Positions 28,861 to 41,382 are shown, counted from the first letter of the stretch. The stretch: DNA of 64,000 bases from Euglena gracilis (GCA_039621445.1 CP154955.1:31007471-31071470), one strand, 5' to 3'. Made by a program: numbers and translations. The notes: a model not told the origin generated them from the sequence alone.

Positions 28861-30250
28861 CCCCAGCCATTACGGCCAGGGCCAGCAGCTCCTGGCCATT
28901 GCTGGGCATGCCCAGCCGCACCACCAGCAAACAGAACCACCTGGGTCCGGCATGGCATTGCCAAGCAGCCTGGGCTGCTCTCAGGCATGCCCAGCCTGGC
29001 CATGCCGGGTTTCGTCAACGACATGACCATGGCAGGTCATGTGGCAATTAGCCATGCGGGGAAAGATCAAAGAAGAAGAGGAAGAATCAGATGAAGAAGA
29101 AGAAGAAGACGAAGAAGAATTTGCAAGCCAGTCCCCACCCGTTCTACTGCAGGCGGGGCCCTGGCAAGACCCGGGGGATGCCGGGCCGGCCCATGCGCCG
29201 GTGAACCATGTCGGGTCTGGGCATTTCACAGCCGGACCCTTGTATGCTGGTGGATGCCGCTCCGGGGCGTGATGGGGCCCAAGGACATGCCCCAGTCCCG
29301 GCCACCCAGTGGCAGCTGCAGGAGCTGCCCCCAGCAGGGGAAATGGTGGATGAAGAGTACCAGACGGCCCAGTGATGGGTGCCAGAACAGAGCCCGAAGG
29401 GGAGGCATCCCCCGCACCCCCCACCCCCCCGGAGGTTGTGGGAGGAAGCGGAGGCACAGGCCGCTGCCTCAGTGGTTCTGGGGCAGGAGATCCTGAGGTT
29501 AGATGGTTGCGTTGGCGACCTGCAAAGTCGGCTCGCTGAAGCGCGGGCCACCACAGCTGCTTCAGTTGGCCGCCAGGAGCAGTTGGTGTCCATCAGTTCA
29601 GCGGGTCACGGAAAATTTTGAAGGAATGGTGGAGCAAATGGAAAGAACCCAGGCTAGGCTACCGTCCCAGATCGCTGAAAATTTTTAAAATCTGCAGCAG
29701 AGGCAGATAGAAAATTTTGCTGGGGAGATGACAGCCCTGAGCGAGCTGGTGACCAACCGGCTGAGAGAAGACCTCGGGACCGTGGCCCAACTAGCCCACA
29801 GGGTCCAAGGCCTCGAGGTCCTCGTCAGCCAGGGTCACCAGCAAGCTGAAGTGCAAGGTTTTAAAGAGGCTATTGCTGGGCGTGCAAAAAAACATTGAAG
29901 AGCTGCTAATCACCTCCGTCCGGACAACGGAGGAGGTGATGAGGAGCCAGGAGTTGGCCAGCGGGCGGCAGCAGCCCCAGCCTGAGGCCTTGAACCAAAA
30001 ATTTAACCGGCTGACGGGCGAACTGGAGGGGGTGCGAGAAAGAAATGCGGGGATTGCACAGGCCCTGCGAAATTTTCGGGCCGAACTGGACAGCCAGCAA
30101 CAACCATCGCCGAACAACAAGGGGCAGTAAGGGAAGGGATAAGTGAGCTAAGGACAAGGGCCGAGTTGCAGGGTCACGGCCTGCAGGAGCTGTGGGCCGA
30201 GGTCACCACCAACGGGCAGGTGATCCAGGCCCACAACGTCCTGGGCCCAG
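28861..30250 (+). pseudogene. gag: Decayed gag N-terminal region of a second LTR element
   Basis: Plus-strand frames broken by stops encode an acidic GAA-rich tract (29067-29130) and then Leu/Gln/Glu segments of coiled-coil type (for example VEQMERTQARLPSQIAENF at about 29622-29688, and LGTVAQLAHRVQGLEVL at about 29770). The layout recalls the long coiled-coil gag of the chromovirus but the sequence differs. It is assigned from its continuity with capsid and zinc-knuckle sequence downstream. Confidence 0.45.
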
Positions 30251-30253
30251 AGA

Positions 30254-31420
30254 GTGACTGGCTCAGGTGCCGCGGGGGGCAATATGCCTCCTGGTTCCCA
30301 GCAACAGCTGCCAGCCCATCCCAGCCTGCTGGAAGGCCAGGGGCCTGTGGTCCCCCAGGGGCTCTTTGCTGGCCCCAGCAGCGGGGCAGCGGAGACAGTG
30401 GCCCGAATACCCGGGGAAGTGGTATCCACGGGCCCAGATTCTGTGACTGCAGTTCTTCCAAGTGGGGTTTCGGGTTCTGGCCCCCAGAAGGGCAGGGCCC
30501 TGTCTTCTGAAACGTCTGTTGTTTTTTCCCCTGTTCCCAGTGGTCGTCCCCCAATGGCTTGTGATGCCGCTGTGGGGGGCCAGATTCCCAGTGTTTCATC
30601 GGTAACCGTTTTGCAAACTCCAGTTCTGTGCCAACCAATTCCCCCGGGTTCGGAGGGTTCAGTGACCATGACTCCCAGTGCTGTCCCTGGTTTTGGTTCT
30701 TCGGCAGGGGGTAATGTGGCACTCCCAGCCTGCGGGGGCACTTCAACACCAAGGGGCAGTCAGCCCCAGGGCTCCATGGCTGCGGGGGTCAGTCAGCCCC
30801 AGGGCCCCATGGCTTCGGGGGGCAACCAGCACCAGGGCCCCATGGTTGTGAGGGGAAGGCCAGTCCAGGTCCCCTCTGCTGGAGGGACCCCAGCTGGTCG
30901 GAAACCTGCCACATTAGGGTTGCAGGGGGTGGATTGGAAAGAAGTGGAACACCAGATTAAGGCTCACACATTTTTTTTTAATGTTTTAGCCAGGTTGGGA
31001 GCCCAGGAGCAGCAGCAACAGTCTCAGCAAAATTCACGAACTGCAGGACAGCCCAGCACAGCGGAACCACAGGCAGCCGGCACAGCAGATCTACAGGGCC
31101 AGGAAAGCGACCAACCTGGCGTGAAATCAGCCGAGCATCAGTGGCCCCCACGTCCCCGTGTGTTCCCTGCACGAGGGGAGTTCGCGGGGGCAATGGAATC
31201 TTTCGCCTGGGCCCGTGAGGCTGGGGCAGCGTCGTGCAGCGCTGCTACTCTGGCCTTCGGGTCCCAGGACACGGGAGCCTGGGTCCAGGGGGTCCAGGCA
31301 GCTCCGGTCCACGTTGCGCCAGCAGCCCCCCAGCCCAGCAGCCAGCATGTTTATGGGACTGCTGGCGACACTCCTCACCAAAGGCCTTGTAAAACCAGAG
31401 CTGAAAGGCGATTCTCATGA
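30254..31420 (+). CDS. Gag-like ORF, Pro/Gly/Gln-rich
   Basis: 388 codons. The N-terminal 150 residues are Pro/Gly/Ser-rich. A repeated QPQGxM-type motif occurs near residues 175-195 (SQPQGSM, SQPQGPM, NQHQGPM). A helical segment follows (WKEVEHQIKAHTFFFNVL) and then a Gln-rich stretch. It precedes the capsid-like sequence in another frame, so it is probably the middle of one gag gene split by a shift. No enzyme motif is present. Confidence 0.45.
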   Translation: MTGSGAAGGNMPPGSQQQLPAHPSLLEGQGPVVPQGLFAGPSSGAAETVARIPGEVVSTGPDSVTAVLPSGVSGSGPQKGRALSSETSVVFSPVPSGRPPMACDAAVGGQIPSVSSVTVLQTPVLCQPIPPGSEGSVTMTPSAVPGFGSSAGGNVALPACGGTSTPRGSQPQGSMAAGVSQPQGPMASGGNQHQGPMVVRGRPVQVPSAGGTPAGRKPATLGLQGVDWKEVEHQIKAHTFFFNVLARLGAQEQQQQSQQNSRTAGQPSTAEPQAAGTADLQGQESDQPGVKSAEHQWPPRPRVFPARGEFAGAMESFAWAREAGAASCSAATLAFGSQDTGAWVQGVQAAPVHVAPAAPQPSSQHVYGTAGDTPHQRPCKTRAERRFS

Positions 31421-32895
31421 TTTTTCAGTAAAATTTCAGCTCTATATTCAGCAGGTTTACATGGGACAGACACCGGGGAAGGAGTTTAAAATGCTTGTTC
31501 TGACCGGCTGCCTGGACAACAGCAGCCGGCCGGCTGGAACTCTAGCGGCGACAGGAGATAGGGGAACGGGTCAGGTTCCAAGATTTCTGGAACTGGCTGG
31601 CGCAGAAATACGGCGGTGACATCCCGGCCTGGCTTCATGAGCAGCTGAGGGCCCTCAGACCAGTCAACACAGGCAAGTTAACCCTCCCAGCGTGGCGTGA
31701 ATATGAAAGTCAGTTCAAATTAATTCCCTGCTGGATGGAAAACCCCTCTGAGGAGGAAGCACAGGTCCTGGTTTTACAGAAGCTCACAGATTCCATGCGC
31801 AGAGCCATAATCAGGGAACAGACACAAAAAAATCAGGATGCGCCAACGGTGCGGTTGTGACACATCCCTGGGTTGATGGCGGAAAAGGCAACACAACTCG
31901 CCCAGGATACTGTGTGGGAAGAGGAGCGGGTGACAGACCGTTCCTGGCATCGCAGCTCATTTTCAGCATGCCGAAAAAACTCCTCCAGTCCCAGCTTTGT
32001 TTCGTTGGGGGGTGATTTTCACTGTATTGCCCCCCTGCAGCGTGGCCCCGTTCCTAATCATCAGCCTCTCCAGCGCCCTCCGGCTGTACAGCTTGATGAG
32101 GAAGGAGCCCCTGTGTGCCCTGACTGAGCTATGGACATTCTTGGGGGTGGAACCAGCCAACCAGGAAGACCACTGGGCTGGGGGCCTCGAAAATTTTTCT
32201 CCGAAGTTAAATCCCAGGAATCCAGGCCAGCCCAGGCCCAGGAAATCTTTTCACAGCCAGCGGAGGGGGGAGCGAAAGCAGGACCCCCCAAAGGTCCTGA
32301 TGGACCACAGGACAGGCAAACACGGCACCGTGGTGGGTCACCTGGAAATAGACGGGAAGGACGCAGTAACCCAGCCTGGGGAAAAAGGGAGAGGTGTTCG
32401 GTAAGGGGGCTGGCAAGTTCGGCCCAGATTTTCGCCCAGCAAGGTCCCCAACCCCCCACCCTGCCACCAACAGTGAACAAGCCCCCCCCGAGGAGCTCCC
32501 GGCGTGGCACCTCGGTGGACCAATCCTGCAGCCAGTGCGGGGCCACAGATCACTGGTCTCGGGAATGCCCAGAAGAGAAGTGTTATGAGTGCGGGACGAC
32601 GGGACATCTGGCACGACACTGCTGGTGGAGAAGGGGAAAGGGGAAGGGGGATCCACACCCCCACGGCGGGGGAGTGCCTGAAAAAGCGGGGGCCAGAAGG
32701 GAGGGGACGGGGGTTCATGGTGCCACAAGCACGGTCCTCGGAAAGGAGGCAGTGAAAAGGTTCACGGAGAGGGCTGGGTTCTGGTCAAGGGAAGGTCCAA
32801 AGGCAGATCCGGACCTGGATCTGCGCGGCCCCCCCAGCCCCCTGTGTGTGGCGGACAGCCTTTTCAAGATCAATCTCCAGAAATCTCTGAATTAG
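31340..32895 (+). pseudogene. gag: Capsid and paired zinc knuckles of decayed gag
   Basis: Capsid-like sequence (FQLYIQQVYMGQTPGKEF, then WREYESQFKLIPCWM in another frame) is followed, in the frame from 32131, by two adjacent CCHC knuckles, CSQCGATDHWSREC and CYECGTTGHLARHC, near 32530-32615. Frameshifts and a stop at about 31857 break the gene. No protease, RT or integrase follows; instead repeat modules begin at 32844. Confidence 0.7.
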
Positions 32896-33261
32896 GCATT
32901 GCCAGAAAAAAGGGTTCAGACCAAAATCTTAATCTGGGAATTCTGTGTTTCATTCTGTATTTCAGTGGCAGCTGCAAGTTGGGGTATGGTCCAGTGTGTC
33001 CAGATAATTTCACCACATCAGACTTCTGGCCAATTCCAACTTTTCAGCCTTCAGGGGTCTTCTTCCCAAACTTCCCCACACAGCACCCCAGAAGACAAGA
33101 CTTGATACTTTGAATCCAGTTCAGAGTCCCACGCAAACTTGTACACTGTTTGCCAGCTTGCCTGTAAAAAATGTAATTCCCCAAAATCTCTGTGAGGCAA
33201 TGCCTAATTTCTGCTGGCAGTTCTTACAAAAATAAATCTCAAATCTGGCCCGCGCTCACAC
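32844..33261 (+). repeat. Mosaic repeat Y1+X1
   Basis: Module Y (32844-32972) recurs at 35466-35595. Module X (32974-33261) recurs at 34355-34642. The unit starts GTGTGTGGCGG and ends CGCGCTCACAC. Confidence 0.85.
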
Positions 33262-34354
33262 CCCCCTTCCCAAAAACAATTGCCAGGCAATTGTCCAAAA
33301 CGGAAGTAAAAAATGAGCGGGCCGGAGATAAAAATTCAACACACAACACACGCACACGCAGCAGCGACATGGAAGAGTGACGAATGGCGGTTCTCGAATT
33401 TAAATTGTAAAATCTTCGAATCCACAGATAATCGTAAACATGTCCAAATCCACAGATAAATACCACGTGGGGCCCGCCTACCTCCACCCCAGCCTTTCCA
33501 CCTTAGAGAGCCATGTCGTACGACCTACCCCGTACAACATGACCCCCCATGGGGTCCAGCCGGGGCTTCGGCGACCCCCGCCGAGCCAAACCGGAGCAGA
33601 GCCCCCTTGAAGCGGCTCAGCACCGAACGGGGAGGCGGCACACACCACAGCCATCACAGCAGCAACAGGTAGACGAACTCGAAGATGGTCACCAGATGTG
33701 CATTTGTAGGGCTGTTGCAAACCCTGATCACTGTTTTTTACGAGGTCAGGCTCCTCGCGCCGAAATCTCCAGGGGGAACTTGACCAATGACATTTAAACT
33801 TGACATCTTGAACTTGGGAACTTGAAATCTTGGACATCACACCTTGGATCCTCCACAGATTGACCTTGGGAACTTGGAATCCTGGAAATGATGACAGAAC
33901 TCCTTCACAGATTGACCTTGGGAAATTGAAATCTTGACATGACAACTTTCTTCCACCACAGATTCCTTGGGATCTTGAAATTGAACTTGACATCTTGACT
34001 TGAACTTGACCCTGAAATGACACCTTGACAGACAATTTGGAGATTGAGATAGATTATTGATGATGATGGCGGGCTGTGTTTGACATTCGTCTGTCCTTCA
34101 GCCCAGGCTCCAACCAAGACCCACAGCAGCACCAACTCCAGGATCACCCGCTGCTAGCTTGATCTGGAGAGTTGATCATGGTGGCCCAACACAGCATCTC
34201 ACTGTGTGCCAACTGATGCCTTCCTCTGCCTTGTCCCCCTTCTGCTGCTGAGCTGGCCTGCCACTTCCGTGCCTTTTCACTTCTGAGTGTCCCCCGGCTC
34301 CACAGGTACGTTTGTACGGGGCTTTTCTGCACTGCAAATCTCATACAAGTTTGT
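33262..34354. other. Unassigned DNA with degenerate tandem repeat
   Basis: Between mosaic repeats. At 33790-34010 a degenerate unit around TTGACCTTGGGAACTTG is repeated about a dozen times with variable spacing. I see no coding sequence. Confidence 0.5.
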
Positions 34355-34904
34355 GCAAGTTGGGGTATGGTCCAGTGTGTCCAGATAATTTCACCACATC
34401 AGACTTCTGGCCAATTCCAACTTTTCAGCCTTCAGGGGTCTTCTTCCCAAACTTCCCCACACAGCACCCCAGAAGACAAGACTTGATACTTTGAATCCAG
34501 TTCAGAGTCCCACGCAAACTTGTACACTGTTTGCCAGCTTGCCTGTGAAAAATGTAATTCCCCAAAATCTCTGTGAGGCAATGCCTAATTTCTGCTGGCA
34601 GTTCTTACAAAAATAAATCTCAAATCTGGCCCGCGCTCACACAGCCTATGGCAAACAGTGTATCAGTTTGCTTGGACTTCATTGGCATTGGCAAACATCT
34701 TCAAGATTTGTTCCCCTGCTGTGCAAAAGATTTTGAAAACTCCAGTGATGCAGTGGGAAAATGCCAGTGGAAAAGCCCAAGTTGGCAGTAGGAGACTGTC
34801 CAGCATTGCACATTACAGGCTGGCCTGGGCCAGAAGTTGGTCACCCCAAGTGTCATTGGACAAGGGCTGTCACAACACACTGAGCCGAGGACCCACCCTC
34901 ACAC
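34355..34904 (+). repeat. Mosaic repeat X2+Z1
   Basis: Module X (34355-34642) is joined to module Z (34643-34904). Z recurs at 35596-35854. It ends CCACCCTCACAC. Confidence 0.85.
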
Positions 34905-35465
34905 AAACTGATATGAGCTTTGTCCAGTACAAACGATCCTGTTGGGCCACGAAGGAGATTGGCACTCAGATGGTGATCTGGTGGACTGTCATTACATTGT
35001 CATTGGTGGACCACTGGCTGCAGCTGATGGCAGTACTTTGCACTGTGCATTGCTGCAGATGTCATTGAAGATTGCATGTCATTGTCATTGAACTGGAGAT
35101 GGTGATGAGCCGTGAGGCACGTACAACAGAATCGAGCACCGGTGGAGCATCGAGATGAGCCGTGAGGCACGTACTGGAGAAGGAGTTGGTGGTCATTTGT
35201 TGCCCTGGGCAGCCCAGTTGTTGGCATTGCCATGGGTTGTGGGTTAACCGATAAAACCCTCTGCCGTGAAGTTTTGGCATTGATGTAATGCTGTCTGCTG
35301 GAGGTGTTCTGCGGCATTAGATGTCACGGTTTGATCGTTTTCTCCGTCTTCGTCTTCTGCGTGTTTCTGTCTCTTCTCCATGTTCTGCGAGGGGCTAAGT
35401 GGCTCGTCTGTCCGCTGTGCTGCGAATGCCTGGGCAATTGCGCAGCAATTGTTCAGGAAGGGGGG
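34905..35465. other. Unassigned DNA
   Basis: Contains a duplicated GATGAGCCGTGAGGCACGTA (35102 and 35153) and several CATTG-rich stretches. No gene is seen. Confidence 0.4.
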
Positions 35466-35854
35466 TGTGTGTGGCGGACAGCCTTTTCAAGATCAATCTC
35501 CAGAAATCTCTGAATTAGGCATTGCCAGAAAAAAGGGTTCAGACCAAAATCTTAATCTGGGAATTCTGTGTTTCATTCTGTATTTCAGTGGCAGCCTATG
35601 GCAAACAGTGTATCAGTTTGCTTGGACTTCATTGGCATTGGCAAACATCTTCAAGATTTGTTCCCCTGCTGTGCAAAAGATTTTGAAAACTGCAGTGATG
35701 CAGTGGGAAAATGCCAGTGGAAAAGCCCAAGTTGGCAGTAGGAGACTGTCCAGCATTGCACATTACAGGCTGGCCTGGGCCAGAAGTTGGTCACCCCAAG
35801 TGTCATTGGACAAGGGCTGTCACAACACACTGAGCCGAGGACCCACCCTCACAC
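35466..35854 (+). repeat. Mosaic repeat Y2+Z2
   Basis: Module Y (35466-35595) is joined directly to module Z (35596-35854), the third pairwise combination. The unit starts GTGTGTGGCGG and ends CTCACAC, so it could be a compact LTR or a non-autonomous element. Confidence 0.85.
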
Positions 35855-36261
35855 CCCCCCCTCTGACTGAGACACGAAAATGGGCTGGGGTGGGCCAGCA
35901 GGCCCTCCCATGCGGCTCTGCCATCCCCTAGGCTGTGCTTTGAACAGCGAGGGCAGTCCGGGGGGGGGGGGGGGCTCGTGCCAGAATTAAGGTTCGGCGC
36001 AAAGGGGGAAAGGGCGCAAGGCGGCTGGCATTCCGCAGCAGGTCGCCCAGAGGTCTTCGGGTTCCAGCACACCCAGCCTACCGCAGATCACAGCACTGGG
36101 AAGGGAGGGGAAACGTCCAAAACAAATAAATAAAAAATAAAACAAAAAAGAAACAAAAAAAACATTTTCACAGGCAACAACCTTGCGGGTTGCTTCTGCC
36201 CCTTGCGAGGTCTTCTGACCACTATCTGCCGCGGCCATCGCTTTGGGGGTTTTGGGTTCGG
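35855..36261. other. Unassigned DNA
   Basis: Includes a G run (35959-35972) and an A-rich stretch (36118-36165). No gene is seen. Confidence 0.35.
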
Positions 36262-36616
36262 GACCATTCGGGCTGCGTACTGCGAGATGGTGAGGTCCTG
36301 CTATCCTTGCCGGCTGATCTGTTCTGGTGTGTTTGTGGGTGCGCGGGGGTGCTTCTTACTGCTTTTTGGTGCCGGAGTTGGCTGATTCCTAATTCTGCCC
36401 TTCGACATCAAGGAGAAAGAATTTACTGCAACGAGTTCAGCTGGAAATATTTACAAAAAAGCATTACATTCACCGAAGACCGGGGAATTATTCACTGGTG
36501 GATCAAACGTTTTTGCTGACCTTCGACTTCAAGGAGGAAGAATTCAACTCTCCGAGTTCAACTGGAATTATCCCAGAGTATTTCAATTACGAAAACAAAG
36601 TCACAACAGGACTTCC

Positions 36617-37906
36617 ATGAAGAATGAGCTGCAAAGAAATTCAGACTGCCAAGAGGAACTTCAACAAACTTCCAAGAAAACAGCTGAAGCTGGGGAAGGA
36701 CACACAGCAGCAGCTGCAGAAGCTGATGAGGCGGCAGCAGCACGTCAGTCCGTGGCCATCGCACCCCCCCACCCCCCAGCACATCAAAGATTTCAGACTC
36801 CCCCACTCAAAATGATGGCCATGGACCATGGACAACTGTGGTCAGGAAGAGAAGACATAGGGGGACTACCATCACAGGTCCAACAGACTCCTCCCCTTTT
36901 TCTCAGTTCCTCCCCTTCCAGGGGAAAAAGCAAAGGCTATGGCAGCCTCTCAAGAAATATCAGAAATCCAAAGGATTCAAATCAAAATCAAGGCTATGGC
37001 AGCCATCATTGGACAGGGCCTGGGGCCCAGAATCATGGCTATGGCAGCCATCATCCGAGAGGGCAGTGGGCCCAAGTGCAAGGCTATGGCAGCCTGTGTC
37101 TAAACCTGGACAGATCTCACTGGGGAAAGGTATGTCCAACTTACCCCACAGCTCTCTCAAACATAAACCCCCCAGGAGCTGCCCATCCAAGCAAGCAGCC
37201 CCCCTTTCAGGGGAAGGCCAATGGAGGCCATTATATCCAAGAGGCCAATGCAGGCCAGGGGGTAAGTATCAAGGCCAATGGAGGCCATTTTAATCAAAAT
37301 CAGGTGGCCATGGGAGGCCAATACGTTCAAGACCACAGCCCTTGGGGGGAAGGCCCAATATTGGCTCAGACAAGCCCCCCCCAGAAGATAATCAGCCCAG
37401 CCTTATATGTACCTCCCCACTGCAGACACAGACCTTCCCACATCTTTCAAACACAGGGGGAAAGCCTGTCTTTGAGCAGCCCTATGGCAGGGCCAGAGGT
37501 GACCCCAGTGATGGGGCAGCAAGAGCTGACCCCAGTGATGGGGCAGCCAGGGGGAAGGACCCCAGTGATGGGGCCTTTGGAATCCCCAGACACGTTACAC
37601 CCAGGGGTGCCCCCCTACAGGGCCCTGCAGGCCAGCATTCCCCATTGGGTCGAGGCAGGAGCCAGCACAGAGGTATTAAACCTGATAAGGGAAGAGGTCA
37701 GGGCAGATCTTCCCCTCCCCCCTCAGATGTCCTTAAAAGTTCCCTTCAAAACGCCCCAAGAAATAAGGACTGCCCAGAAAATTCTGAGAGAATACGAATG
37801 TGCAGGGGCAACCAGGCAAATCCCCCCACAGGAGGCAAAACATTTTGTCCCCTATTTTATCATTTCCAAAAAGGAAGGGGAAAAGACCAAGGAAAGACTG
37901 ATTTGA
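36617..37906 (+). pseudogene. DIRS B ORF1 running into RT N-terminus
   Basis: 429 codons. Residues 1-75 are Gln/Glu/Ala-rich. Residues about 110-165 carry repeats of the kind GYGSHH, GYGSLC. The tail contains the RT start (LREYECAGATRQIPPQEAKHF, PYFIISKKEG) and stops just before the expected DCRQLN motif, which continues after a TGA at 37906. ORF1 is the gag-like protein of DIRS elements. Here ORF1 and RT appear in one frame. Confidence 0.55.
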
Positions 37907-39150
37907 GATTGTCGACAGTTAAATCTCCATTTCACTCCCCAGAAATTCAGATTGGAACACATGAGAAACATCTTCCCATATCTAAGAAAAGGTTGGTTCT
38001 GTGGAAAACTAGACCTGAAAGATGCAAATTTCCACTTAAAACTGCACAGCAGTCTGGAAAAACATGTGTGCATGCAGGTGGGTGGAAAACGTGGAAAATT
38101 CAAGCTGCATGCTTTGGTATAAGCAGCCTGCAACAACAATTTATGACTCTTATGGGAGTCTGGGAAAGAAAATGGAGAAAGGAAGGCAAGGTAGTTTTCA
38201 TCTACCTGGACGACATTTTGCTGTTAGCCCCCAGCAAAAAGACAGCAGCCCAACATTTGGCAGAAGTAAAAACAGACCTTTTACTGGCAGGTTTCAGATT
38301 AAACCTCCCCAAATCCTGTCTGGAACCCACACAGGAAATAAAACGTTTGGGCCAATGGATCAGTTTGAAAATAGGCCAATTGTAAATTCCTAAGGAAAAA
38401 CAAAAATCCTTAAGAAAGGAGCTAGGCAAAGTGCTCACAGCACAGAAAATGAGCTGCAGAAAACTCAGTTCTATTGTGGGACAAGTCAGAAGCTATTTAG
38501 TTTCAGCGCCATTTCGAAGAATTCGGACAGATCAACGTTGCAAAATGGTGGATTTGCACACAAAGTGGGGTTGGGACCACACCCTGACCATTCCCCAGGG
38601 GGTCAAAGATCAAATTGTGGAGTTAAAAGCCTTTTTACAGCCAGGTGTGGGCAGGGCATTTCAGTCCCAGGCCTCTCAGGAACTCTTTTCGGACAGCAGC
38701 ACCTGGCAGTGCGGGGGGGCTGGACAAAGTTTCAGGCCAAAAGGTGCAGGATTTTTGGAGGGACCTGCATGTCCTTCACATAAATCAAAAAGAATTACAA
38801 GCAGCAGTGGAAACTGTAAAGGCACTAGCCAAACCAAAACAAACAATTGTGTTCCACGTGGACAGCCAGGTGGCTGTAAGTTATTTAACAAAATGGGGAG
38901 GCAAAAAGCCATACCGAAATTCAATCTTAAAACCCCTGGTATTATTGCCAAGAAAAACAAATCAATTTGCAGGTGGTTTAGGTTCCCACAAAGGAGCAAT
39001 TGGCAGACTCCCTGACCAGGGAGCAAAAGGACCCAGGGGATTATACCCTAAACCCAAACATCATTCACCAAATTCTTCAGTTTTTCAGAAATGAAATCAC
39101 CCCAGAGGTGGACATATTTTGCACACCCAGCAACAAATAATTCCCCAAGT
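37906..39150 (+). pseudogene. DIRS B RT and RNase H, broken
   Basis: RT motifs DCRQLN, LDLKDA and IYLDDILLL (about 38198-38224) and RNase H pieces (LHINQKELQAAVETVKALA, VDSQVAVSYLT) are spread over several frames. A stop at 38383 ends the RT frame. Confidence 0.75.
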
Positions 39151-39460
39151 TTGTTTGTCGATACCCCCACCAAGGGGCTTTGCTGGTGGATGCCTTGAGG
39201 GCAGATTTGAGTGACCTCCCCCCAGTTTATGCAACCCCCCCTGGAGCATCATTCCCCAATGGGTTCAGAGATTAATGTTAAACCCAGACCTAATTTTTCT
39301 GTTGATCGTACCCCACTGGGCTTCATCATCATGGTGGCGCCAATTAATGTCAATCAGGCAGCCAGGCAGCAACGTTTTGTTGGTACCCCACCAATGGAGT
39401 CTGTTCACCAACTGCTGGGAGGAGGAGATGCGCCCCCAAGGTGGAAATTGGCCTGCTTGA

Positions 39461-40310
39461 TTGTGTCAGGCAAATATTACAATCCAGGAAGTTTCGATGT
39501 CCAGTATCGACGCTCACATAAAAAATCTGGGAAATGTCAAACGATATGACTCAGCCTTCAGAGCCTTGGTGAGCCAATTGTTGCACAAGGGGGTGCCCCT
39601 GCAGGACTGCGCAGTCCACAAGATGGCTGAGGCCATCCTTGATTTGGCTGTGTCACAGCCACAATACTGCACGAAATGCATATGCAGCAGCATTATTACT
39701 CCCAGGGTTTTGGTCATTGAGGTTTTCCCCTCTTTTGTCTCCATTGAAGAGGAAGTGGAATTCCAATGTCTGCATGTATGCCCATTTTTGGGACCCCACG
39801 GATTTGCTATAGAGCATCATCAGACAATCAAAGCCCCTCTCAGAACTCTCTGTGAAAGAGCTCAGAAACAGACTCATCGTTTGTTTGGGGTTGATCTAGC
39901 CAGAACCCAGCGAAAAGTCAGTTTCGTGGGAGAAAAAAATTTCATTTTATTGCAAAGGAAAGGGTGGCAATTCCCAAGATGGGAGGAAGTCTTGAACTTA
40001 CCACCCCCCCTCATAAGCCTCTGGCATTTTTTGAAAGAGTATTTGGAAAGGACAGCCCTCATGGTGGGACACAGAAATAACTTGTTATGGTCTTTGGACG
40101 GTAAAAGACCTTTGACAGCAGAAAGAGTGAATTCCCTGACCAAAGAAATTCTGCAAGGGGGGGGGTGGACACCACCAACTGGAAACCCCACAGCACCAGA
40201 GGAGCTGGGGTTTTATGGTGGAAAAATGCTGGTTTTCAAGTGGAAGAAGTCCAGCAATTGGGTCAGTGGTAAAATTTTGGGGCCTTCCAAGCGCATTATT
40301 TGCGACTCGG
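39461..40310 (+). pseudogene. DIRS B tyrosine recombinase, frameshifted at catalytic end
   Basis: The frame from 39461 matches the recombinase of D up to WTPPTG. The catalytic end (HSTRGAG, then GQW followed by a stop, then AHYLRLG) is in another frame at about 40190-40310. The open frame to 40966 is therefore a chance extension through the terminal repeats. Confidence 0.7.
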
Positions 40311-40840
40311 GGTCGTATCAAAAATTCAAAAAATTATGGCCCAAAGGGGGGTGCACAACACCTCACCATCTCGCAGTGCGGAGCCCGAATGGTCTCGGAC
40401 TCCCACGACAGAGGAAGGGGGAGGAAGGGACCAAGAGGGCGAAGCACAAGAAGATGTTGAGCCCAACCCCCCTGCCCAAAAAAACTAGCAGAAAAAGAAA
40501 AACATCCCAACCAGAAAGGGGACCCCCGACCAAGCACCCCAACCACCAACCCAGAAAACCACCAGAAAGAGACAGCCATCCCCATCGAGGGGGGGGGGGG
40601 GCACCAAGCGGCCGTGGGAGAGGGGGGCGGCGGGGCCACGACGGTTCAGCTTCGCCAAGGTGTCGGACGAGGCCTCATCATCGCCAACTCCGGCAACAAA
40701 GGCGCAGTAAGAAGCACCCCCCGCACACGCACGAACACACCAGAACAGAACAGCCGGCAAGGAAAGCAGGACCTCACCATCTTCTTGTGCTTCGCCCTCT
40801 TGGTCCCTTCCTCCCCCTTCCTCTGTCGTGGGAGTCCGAG

Positions 40841-41096
40841 AATTTTCTGCGGGGAAATTTCTTTTGGGGAAGGGGCAGCCACGGTTCGCCACGGTCGACC
40901 CGTGCCGTCAGGTTGTCCGGCTGCTGCTGCTCCCTCATGAAGTTCCCCAGCGCTGTGCTTCTTTGAAGTTGCATCTAATTCTTTCGAAAAATTAAAAATC
41001 TTTTGAATTGAAGTTCTGCACGGGCGTGACACTCTGGACAATTTTAATTTATTGATTATCTTCTTCTTTTCTAAAATTATGAGGTATTTAATGACA
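40841..41096 (-). pseudogene. Inverted DIRS fragment F (ORF1 start)
   Basis: Minus-strand sequence encodes GRPWRTVAAPSP, matching QPWRTVAVPSP of element D ORF1, plus its leader. It lies between the right end of B and the left end of C and belongs to neither. Confidence 0.7.
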
Positions 41097-41382
41097 CCTC
41101 CGGCTCCGCACTTTGCCCTTGTGAGGCCATGCCTTGCTCGCCGGCGGTGTTGTTTGGATTGTTTGCTGCGCTGGGTTAGGAGACCCTGCTTAGTGCCTTT
41201 TTTCGCCGGAGTTGGCTGATTCCTAATTTGCCCTTCGACAACCCAGAAGAAAAGAAAAGAGTTCACGAACGAAGAAGAGCCAAGAAAAGAAGTAAATATC
41301 AATTCAATATCCAGAAGGACACGAACCAGAGGAAGATCAACTCAAAAGTCAATTATCAAATTTCATACTTGACTTCAATGAG

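Larger units (their letters stand above)
36262..40840 (+). mobile_element. DIRS-type element B, decayed but with both termini
   Basis: The left terminus (from 36262, ACCATTCGGGCTGC) is complementary to 40365-40395. The segment GAGATGGTGAGGTCCTGC and onward is complementary to the right end (40650-40780). The sequence at 40400-40460 is complementary to 40775-40840. This matches the inverted termini plus internal complementary region typical of DIRS elements. ORF1, RT, RNase H and recombinase lie between in order but with multiple shifts and stops. B is the most diverged copy in the cluster. Confidence 0.85.

Noticed and set aside
39461-40966. Full 501-codon ORF as a recombinase
   Set aside because: Catalytic HSTR and Tyr segments are in another frame; the last 250 codons read terminal repeats.
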